Source: JABCYV01 sp963729325 (GTDB lineage: Bacteria > Acidobacteriota > Terriglobia > Terriglobales > Acidobacteriaceae). From it: a stretch of 64,000 bases of DNA. Below are positions 58,720 through 64,000 of the stretch, one piece after another. The stretch spans positions 189,848 to 253,847 of the forward strand of contig CAVSNS010000053.1 in assembly GCA_963729325.1 (NCBI GenBank), written 5' to 3'. Position 1 is the first letter of the stretch; the number at the start of each line of letters is the position of its first letter. A program made the position numbers and the translations under genes. A model generated the notes under the pieces. That model did no database searches. It saw only the letters and a list, made by a program, of their open reading frames with translations, and was not told the origin of the DNA.

Positions 58720-59598
58720 ATGGACTGGAACAGCCGCCGCATCACTGCCATCCTTGAGAACGCACTGCTCGAAGATCGTGCCACTGGCGACGCGACCAGT
58801 TCCGCCTGCATTGAGGCCAGTCAGCGCGCGGGCGGTACGATTATTGCCAAGCAAGATTGCATCCTGGCGGGGGTGGGATGCATATCGCGCATCCTGGATG
58901 TATATGCCATGCTGGACGCGGCCGTGGTTTCGCATTATGAAGTCACCAGTCATCCCGAGATATTCGATGGCGTGCGACTTCATAGCGGGCAGGCAGTAGC
59001 AGTAATCCGGCACAACGCTCGCGTGATTCTTTCCTGCGAGCGGGTGATTCTGAATTTCTTGCAGCGGCTCAGCGGAATTGCCACGCTGACGCGCAGGTTT
59101 GTCGATGCGGTTGCGGGTACGAAGGCGAGGATTCTGGATACCCGGAAAACCATCCCGGGCTTGCGTGTCCTGGATAAATACGCGGTGCGTTGCGGCGGCG
59201 GCCAAAACCATCGGCTGGATCTTTCTGACGGGGTGCTGATCAAGAACAACCACATTATGCTAGCGGGAGGAATCATCCCCACGCTGGCACGTGCTCACCA
59301 GAACCGCCGCGGTTCGCAGCCAATCGAAATCGAAGTCCGATCATTGGCGGAGTTGGAGGAAGCGATAACAAATGGCGCCGAGGTTGTCCTGCTCGATAAC
59401 ATGTCGGTTGAGGATGTGAAGCGGGCAGTGCAGCGCTGCGCGAAGCTGGAGCGGCGGATTCCGGTGGAGTGTGCGGGCGGCATCAGCCTGGAGAATGTTC
59501 GCGCCTACGCCGAGACTGGCGTGGATTTCATTTCCGTAGGTGCGCTCACCCACTCCGCTGTGGCTGTGGATATGAGTCTGCGCGCCGCGCTGGTGTGA
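58720..59598 (+). CDS. nadC: Nicotinate-nucleotide pyrophosphorylase (carboxylating)
   Basis: Converts quinolinate and PRPP to nicotinate mononucleotide in de novo NAD synthesis. 292 residues: EDRATGDATSSACIEASQ, LNFLQRLSGIATLTRRFVDA, ILDTRKTIPGLRVLDKYAVR CGGGQNHRLDLSDGVLIKNN H, and EIEVRSLAELEEA, VLLDNMSVEDVKRAV. Active-site Arg/His/Lys (TRKT, GGGxNHR, LIKxNH) are all in place. Downstream of valS and upstream of birA. Confidence 0.95.
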   Translation: MDWNSRRITAILENALLEDRATGDATSSACIEASQRAGGTIIAKQDCILAGVGCISRILDVYAMLDAAVVSHYEVTSHPEIFDGVRLHSGQAVAVIRHNARVILSCERVILNFLQRLSGIATLTRRFVDAVAGTKARILDTRKTIPGLRVLDKYAVRCGGGQNHRLDLSDGVLIKNNHIMLAGGIIPTLARAHQNRRGSQPIEIEVRSLAELEEAITNGAEVVLLDNMSVEDVKRAVQRCAKLERRIPVECAGGISLENVRAYAETGVDFISVGALTHSAVAVDMSLRAALV

Positions 59599-59740
59599 AG
59601 AAGTTAGATGCAGTGAGAGGATTGATTGTATGGTGTCCTTTGTTCTTTCTTTCCCTCTCCCTCATAATTCCCGCATCACGAAAGCATCCACAAAGCGAAG
59701 GCGCCTGCGGGCGGGAGCGCCCGCGCCACAGGCGGCTGCA

Positions 59741-60727
59741 ATGCAGACGACCGATCTTCGTCTAGGGCGCATTGTGCGCTTGCTGATGGATCACGCATTG
59801 GTCGTGGTGAGCGGAACCAAGATTGCGGATGAGATTGGCATCAGCCGTTCGGAGGTTTGGCGGCTCGTGCAGCAGTTGCGCACGCTGGGCGTGGAGATTA
59901 CGGGACATCCCGCTACGGGCTATGGGCTAAGGTCCGTGCCCGATTTGCTGCTGCCTGACCTGCTGGCACCGCTCGTGAAGGGCACAATTTTCGGGCAGCA
60001 CATACACCACTACTACAAAATTGCCTCGACCAACAACGAGGCCATGGCGGCCGCAAACGCGGGCGCGCCGGAGGGCAGTGTTTTCCTAGCGGAGCAGCAG
60101 ACCTCGGGACGCGGTCGGGGCTCGAACCAGTGGCATTCGCCGCAATCGGCGGGTATCTATTGCTCGGTGGTGTTGCGGCCAGGGCTGCCGCCCTCCGAGG
60201 CGCTGATTCTTTCCCTAGCCGCTGGATTGGCAGTGTACGCCGCCGTTCGCTCTGTCGACTCGCGAGTCGCGATCGACTTGAAATGGCCGAACGATTTGCT
60301 CATTGATGGAAAGAAATTCTGCGGCATCCTGACGGAGATGAATGCGGAAGCTGCTCGGGTTCGACATATCGTGGTGGGAACCGGGATCAACGTCAATCAG
60401 GCGAGTTTTCCCGTGAACCTTCAACTGACTGCAACTTCGCTGCGGCTGGCCACTGGCACCGAGTGGTCGCGGGTGGAACTGTGCGCGGCTTTGCTAAAAT
60501 CGCTCGACTGCGAATATCGGGATTTCTTGGAGAAGCCTGGCGCGCGTGAAGGGACAGTGCGGCGCTTTCAGGAGAGATCGTCCTCAGCGTGCGGGCGGCA
60601 AGTGCAGGTAGAGGAAAACGGCGGCTTCGAAGGTGTGACGGACGGGATTGACTCACGTGGGTTTTTGAAGGTACGTACGGGGCGAGGGGTGCGCACGGTG
60701 TTGAGCGGAACCGTAATCTTGAAGTAG
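59741..60727 (+). CDS. birA: Bifunctional biotin operon repressor / biotin-[acetyl-CoA-carboxylase] ligase
   Basis: 328 residues from the ATG at 59741; the upstream extension to 59630 is coded by a repeat (GCGGGCGGGAGCGCCCGCGCC) and is not protein-like. N-terminal winged helix (TKIADEIGISRSEVWRLVQQ LRTLG). Catalytic domain: FLAEQQTSGRGRGSNQWHSP with the biotin-AMP loop GRGRGSNQW, DLKWPNDLLIDGKKFCGILT, VVGTGINVNQ. C-terminal SH3-like domain ends VRTVLSGTVILK. Attaches biotin to BCCP and may repress biotin genes. Confidence 0.94.
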   Translation: MQTTDLRLGRIVRLLMDHALVVVSGTKIADEIGISRSEVWRLVQQLRTLGVEITGHPATGYGLRSVPDLLLPDLLAPLVKGTIFGQHIHHYYKIASTNNEAMAAANAGAPEGSVFLAEQQTSGRGRGSNQWHSPQSAGIYCSVVLRPGLPPSEALILSLAAGLAVYAAVRSVDSRVAIDLKWPNDLLIDGKKFCGILTEMNAEAARVRHIVVGTGINVNQASFPVNLQLTATSLRLATGTEWSRVELCAALLKSLDCEYRDFLEKPGAREGTVRRFQERSSSACGRQVQVEENGGFEGVTDGIDSRGFLKVRTGRGVRTVLSGTVILK

Positions 60728-60779
60728 CGGGCATCGGGTATCCTACGCACGATTGTGACCTTCCAAATAAGTATTGACT

Positions 60780-61700
60780 ATGCTTCTAGTCCTCGATGTC
60801 GGCAACACCAACACAGTGCTCGGAGTCTTCGCCAGGGTAGCGAGGGACGATGGGCCCGAAGGCGAAGACTCACATTACGGCTTGCTGGTGGCGAATTGGC
60901 GGGTGGCGACCATTGCAACCGAGACCGTCGATGAATACGGCGTGCTCTTCCGCAATCTGTTTGCCATGGACAAGATTGAAGTGAAGCTGATTCATGGGAT
61001 TGTGATTTCTTCAGTGGTGCCGCCACTCGATTCCACGTTGCGCCAGGTCTGCGAACGCTATTTCAATACCAAGCCTTTGTTTATCGAGCCGGGAGTAAAA
61101 ACCGGGATGCCAGTCCTCTACGAGAATCCCGCCGAAGTGGGTGCGGACCGCATCGTCAATTCGGTGGCGGCCTTCGAAAAATATGGGGGTCCCTGCATTG
61201 TTGTGGATTTTGGCACGGCGACCACGTTCGATTGCGTGTCCGCTAAAGGCGAGTATCAAGGGGGCGTGATCTGTCCGGGGATTGGGATTTCGGCCGATGC
61301 ATTATTTGAAAAGACCGCGCGGCTTCCGCGCGTGGACATTCGTAAGCCTTCGCGAGTGATTGGCAGCACCACGGTTGGAAGCTTGCAGTCCGGCCTCTAC
61401 TATGGCTACCTTGGGCTGGTCGACGGCATTTTGGAGCGGTTACTCGACGAACTGGGCGAGGAGACCAAAGTTGTCGCGACCGGAGGACTGGCATCGCTGA
61501 TCGGGACCGGATCGAAGTATATTAAGCACGTGGATGATTTCCTCACTCTCGAAGGCTTGCGCATTATCTGGGAGCGCAATGCGAGCAAGGGGCGGGAAGC
61601 CGTGGCTGTAAAGTCTTCCCGGGTCGCTTCCAGCGCGACCGAACGGACATCGCCGCTGCCCTCCAAGCCTTGGCCGGGGGGCAAACATCGTTCCCGCTGA
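60780..61700 (+). CDS. coaX: Type III pantothenate kinase
   Basis: First step of coenzyme A synthesis. 306 residues from the ATG at 60780. ASKHA fold: LLVLDVGNTNTVLGVF phosphate loop, GADRIVNSVAAFEKYGGPCI, VVDFGTATTFDCVSAKGEYQ GGVICPGIGIS, ATGGLASLIG. The C-terminal 50 residues are Arg/Ser/Pro-rich and beyond the usual length. birA-coaX order is common. The stop overlaps the next gene start region. Confidence 0.95.
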   Translation: MLLVLDVGNTNTVLGVFARVARDDGPEGEDSHYGLLVANWRVATIATETVDEYGVLFRNLFAMDKIEVKLIHGIVISSVVPPLDSTLRQVCERYFNTKPLFIEPGVKTGMPVLYENPAEVGADRIVNSVAAFEKYGGPCIVVDFGTATTFDCVSAKGEYQGGVICPGIGISADALFEKTARLPRVDIRKPSRVIGSTTVGSLQSGLYYGYLGLVDGILERLLDELGEETKVVATGGLASLIGTGSKYIKHVDDFLTLEGLRIIWERNASKGREAVAVKSSRVASSATERTSPLPSKPWPGGKHRSR

Positions 61701-61706
61701 TTGTCC

Positions 61707-62414
61707 GTGGAAAACTACTTCAACTACTTCACTGAAATCGAGGAACATTTCCAGCGGCGGCGTGGCGGCATGCTGCTCCTCTCCACGCTTGATTGGGCCT
61801 TAATCGAAACTTGGAAAGATGCGGGCGTCCCGCTGGAAGCGGTGTTGCGCGGCATCGATGGCGCGTTTGAGCGCTACGAGAAGCGTCCAACGAAGCGCAA
61901 GGTGAACAGCCTGGCGTATTGCGCGCAGGAAGTCTTGACTGCGGCGGAAGAGATGAAGGAAGCGGCCGTGGGGGCGGCACGAGTGGAGGAACCAACTGAA
62001 ACGACCAAAGGGTTCCAGACCTCTGAGATCGTCGCGTTTCTTCGGCGGAATGCAGACCAACTCGAGAAGGCGAGCCTGCCGCAGCGAAGCGGTGTTTCGG
62101 GACGAACAGTAGCCCAGGAGGCGGCTTATATGCTGCGCGAGCTTGTCGCCGATTTCGAAGGCAGCAAGACTCCACCACGTCTGGAAGACCTAGAGAGGCG
62201 ACTTACGGTGCTGGAAGAAAAGCTGTTTGCTGTGACGCTGGCGGCGAGTCCAGACGAAGAAATCGTCGAGGTTCGAGCGGACGCCGATCGCGAACTGGCA
62301 CCTTACCGCCGCAAGATGTCGGCAGTCCAGATTGAGCAATTGCAAAAACAGTACGTGCACAAGCGGCTGCTGGAGCGTTACAGGCTGCCCAGATTGAGCT
62401 TGTTCTACTTGTGA
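61707..62414 (+). CDS. Conserved hypothetical protein
   Basis: GTG at 61707 (a TTG at 61701 is also possible), seven bases after the coaX stop. About 235 residues, helical: YFNYFTEIEEHFQRRRGGML LLSTLDWALIETWKDAGVPL, VLRGIDGAFERYEKRPTKRK VNSLAYCAQEV, and a C-terminal coiled part (KTPPRLEDLERRLTVLEEKL). The start resembles proteins that accompany birA-coaX in Acidobacteriota. No domain of known function. Confidence 0.7.
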   Translation: MENYFNYFTEIEEHFQRRRGGMLLLSTLDWALIETWKDAGVPLEAVLRGIDGAFERYEKRPTKRKVNSLAYCAQEVLTAAEEMKEAAVGAARVEEPTETTKGFQTSEIVAFLRRNADQLEKASLPQRSGVSGRTVAQEAAYMLRELVADFEGSKTPPRLEDLERRLTVLEEKLFAVTLAASPDEEIVEVRADADRELAPYRRKMSAVQIEQLQKQYVHKRLLERYRLPRLSLFYL

Positions 62415-62423
62415 CCCTTCTAG

Positions 62424-62915
62424 TTACTGGGCAACGTAGATTTTCTTACCTCTGATGAAGGGGTAGTGATGTGCGATCCCGGTGCCGATTGCCGCGCCTA
62501 ATATCGCCAGGACTGCGGTAAGGAGGCCGCGATCCTCATTCGAGCGCGAGCTGGATTCGACGCCCGCTCCGATTCCTGCCCTCCCACCGGCCCCGATGGC
62601 TGCGCCACCCAATAGCGAGGCTGTCGGTCTGACTAGGCGCACCACCTGAACCTGATCTCGACGAAGCTCTCTTCGAGTGGTGACTCGGCCCGGAAATCCT
62701 CGCTCGTCAGAGTCAAGGGTTAACGCGTCGGTCGTAACATTCACCAAATCACCATGAAATTTCTCGCCGGCCTTGGTCCTCACGGAAATGTTGGAGTCTG
62801 CAGCAAGGTTACGCACGCTCTGCCAGTCACCAAGACTGGTTTGAGCAAAACTCGATTGACACATCAGTGCGAGCGCGACCAGCAGTATGAGGCAACGGTA
62901 GCGTGGAGGTACCAT
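62424..62915 (-). CDS. Secreted protein with glycine-zipper-like segment
   Basis: 163 residues from the ATG at 62915. Signal peptide CLILLVALALMCQSSFAQ, a beta region (ISVRTKAGEKFHGDLVNVTT DALTLDSDERGF) of LSM/SH3 look, then GGAAIGAGGRAGIGAGVESS and LLTAVLAILGAAIGTGIAHH, Gly-rich hydrophobic stretches, ending KKIYVAQ. Probably inserts in or sits at the membrane. Function unknown. Convergent with the preceding gene. Confidence 0.72.
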   Translation of the reverse strand: MVPPRYRCLILLVALALMCQSSFAQTSLGDWQSVRNLAADSNISVRTKAGEKFHGDLVNVTTDALTLDSDERGFPGRVTTRRELRRDQVQVVRLVRPTASLLGGAAIGAGGRAGIGAGVESSSRSNEDRGLLTAVLAILGAAIGTGIAHHYPFIRGKKIYVAQ

Positions 62916-63008
62916 TCCGCGTTTTGGATCTCCAACCACCGACATGGAATGTGCGACTTGCACTTGTTCTTCCCCTGGGGCAACGCCCCAGTAGCATAAA
63001 ATCGTTGC

Positions 63009-64000
63009 TTGCAACTCACAATTGAGAAATTAGTTTACGGCGGTGATGGGCTGGCGCGCCTGCCCGCAGATGAACATGGACGAGGCAAGGCTATGTTCAT
63101 GCCCTTCGTGCTCGAGGGCGAAAAAGTTGAAGCGGCGGTGCTCGAGCAAAAGCAGGGATTCGCTCGGGGTCGCTTGGATCGCATTCTGGAACCGTCTTCT
63201 CATCGCATTTCGCCTGGCTGCCGGTACTTTCAACACTGTGGTGGCTGTCATTACCAGCATACCAGTTATGAGCATCAACTTGAGATCAAAGCTACAATTC
63301 TGAGAGAAAATCTTCGCCGCATTGCCAAGCTGGAACTGGACCAGGAACTCAAAATCCATCCCTCGCCGGCATGGAATTACCGCAACCGCACTCGGCTGAG
63401 AATCCAGACGGCGCCGGAATTCTCACTTGGCTACTACAAGTTCAATTCGCATGAACTTCTGGCTGTGGAAGGATGCCCCATAAGCTCTTTGTTGATCAAT
63501 CGAGCCGTAGCCGAGATTTGGCAGATGGGACAGGCAGGCAATGTGGTTGGAGAAATTCAGGAGATCGAGTTCTTCGCCAACGCGGAGGATTCTCAATTGC
63601 TGTTGGAGATTTACTGCGCGGCTGACTCGACGCCAGCGACTGCAAAGCAATTTGCGGAAGACCTACGGCAAGCTCTCTCAAACGTTGCCGGTGTGGTTCT
63701 GTTGAAGAATCGCGAGGCTGATCGAAAGGCCTCCACGTACAGCGAACCGGAACGCGTCGCTGTCAGTGGTGCTGCTGAACTTACCTACAAAACTGAGCGT
63801 GGATCGTATCGCGTCAGCTCGGGAGCATTCTTTCAGGTAAATCGCTATTTAACAGATGAACTGGTGAACACCGTGACAGCGGGCCGCTCCGGGCGGACGG
63901 CCATTGATCTTTACGCGGGCGTTGGGCTTTTCTCTTCTGTTCTAAATCGGGAATTTGAACGGGTGATTGCGGTTGAGTCGTCACCGACTTCTTATGCCGA
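63009..64000 (+). CDS. TrmA/RlmD-family RNA (uracil-5-)-methyltransferase, 3' end outside window
   Basis: Open from a TTG at 63009 to the end of the window (330 codons). TRAM-like N-terminus LTIEKLVYGGDGLARLP; 4Fe-4S ligands in GCRYFQHCGGCHYQH (C-x5-C-x2-C) and EGCPIS, as in RlmD/RlmCD; then RNRTRLRIQ, SGAFFQVNRYLTDELV and the SAM-binding motif IDLYAGVGLFSSVL. Methylates U in rRNA or tRNA. The start codon is provisional because the upstream frame is short; the catalytic Cys would lie beyond the window. Confidence 0.9.
   Translation, partial: MQLTIEKLVYGGDGLARLPADEHGRGKAMFMPFVLEGEKVEAAVLEQKQGFARGRLDRILEPSSHRISPGCRYFQHCGGCHYQHTSYEHQLEIKATILRENLRRIAKLELDQELKIHPSPAWNYRNRTRLRIQTAPEFSLGYYKFNSHELLAVEGCPISSLLINRAVAEIWQMGQAGNVVGEIQEIEFFANAEDSQLLLEIYCAADSTPATAKQFAEDLRQALSNVAGVVLLKNREADRKASTYSEPERVAVSGAAELTYKTERGSYRVSSGAFFQVNRYLTDELVNTVTAGRSGRTAIDLYAGVGLFSSVLNREFERVIAVESSPTSYA

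Noticed and set aside
1..64000. CRISPR arrays, rRNA, prophage
   Set aside because: No regularly spaced direct repeats, no rRNA-like sequence, and no phage structural genes were seen.

Overview
The window looks like a high-GC Acidobacteriota chromosome (Terriglobia/Acidobacteriales type). The grounds are family-level: several PknB-type kinase/TPR paralogues, TonB receptors with carboxypeptidase-regulatory N-termini, secreted DinB and PilZ proteins, a divergent EF-G, and abundant intergenic palindromes of the TCATxCTGAGCG kind. No rRNA, tRNA or CRISPR was seen.

Layout. 1-4.9 kb: the tail of one kinase/TPR paralogue and a second complete but frame-broken paralogue; a third lies at 28.7-31.6 kb. 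5.1-9.7 kb: a TlpA-like protein, a cold-shock protein with a clear terminator, then a peroxide-defence block (2Fe-2S ferredoxin, Dps-like ferritin, divergent OxyR with a good OxyR-type operator between them, and a peroxiredoxin whose peroxidatic cysteine codon is an in-frame TGA, a candidate selenocysteine). 9.8-13.3 kb: a probable copper block (CusF-like lipoprotein, TonB receptor, Cys-rich secreted protein). 13.7-28.4 kb: DUF486, EF-G paralogue, TonB/TPR protein, two VapBC pairs, a DinB protein, an oligopeptide ABC ATPase, AsmA, YihY, secreted proteins, a SYLF-amidase fusion and a GAF/Sel1 protein. 31.8-38.9 kb: VOC protein coupled to an ECF sigma factor, rpe, BamD, a response regulator with a very long tail, and an IPT lipoprotein.

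39-47 kb is a mobile island: two near-identical IS110-family (IS1111-like) elements plus a more distant third. Each carries a long non-coding right end containing the same hairpin architecture, a good candidate for the bridge RNA. 47-55.7 kb holds signalling and accessory genes (NmrA-type oxidoreductase, secreted methyltransferase, PilZ, CHASE3 protein, IS256 remnant, a stand-alone sigma-54 AAA+ ATPase, tyrosinase). 55.9-64 kb is housekeeping: valS, nadC, birA, coaX, a conserved protein, a secreted protein and the start of a TrmA/RlmD-type RNA methyltransferase.

Two window-wide themes stand out. First, single-base reading-frame breaks are very common, often at short homopolymers, and even valS is hit. 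This suggests indel errors in the assembly as much as gene decay, so broken genes are given here as their separate open pieces with the join described. Second, short palindromic repeats are spread through intergenic DNA and also sit in frame inside coding genes (valS, the ABC ATPase, a kinase linker), reminiscent of Rickettsia palindromic elements.
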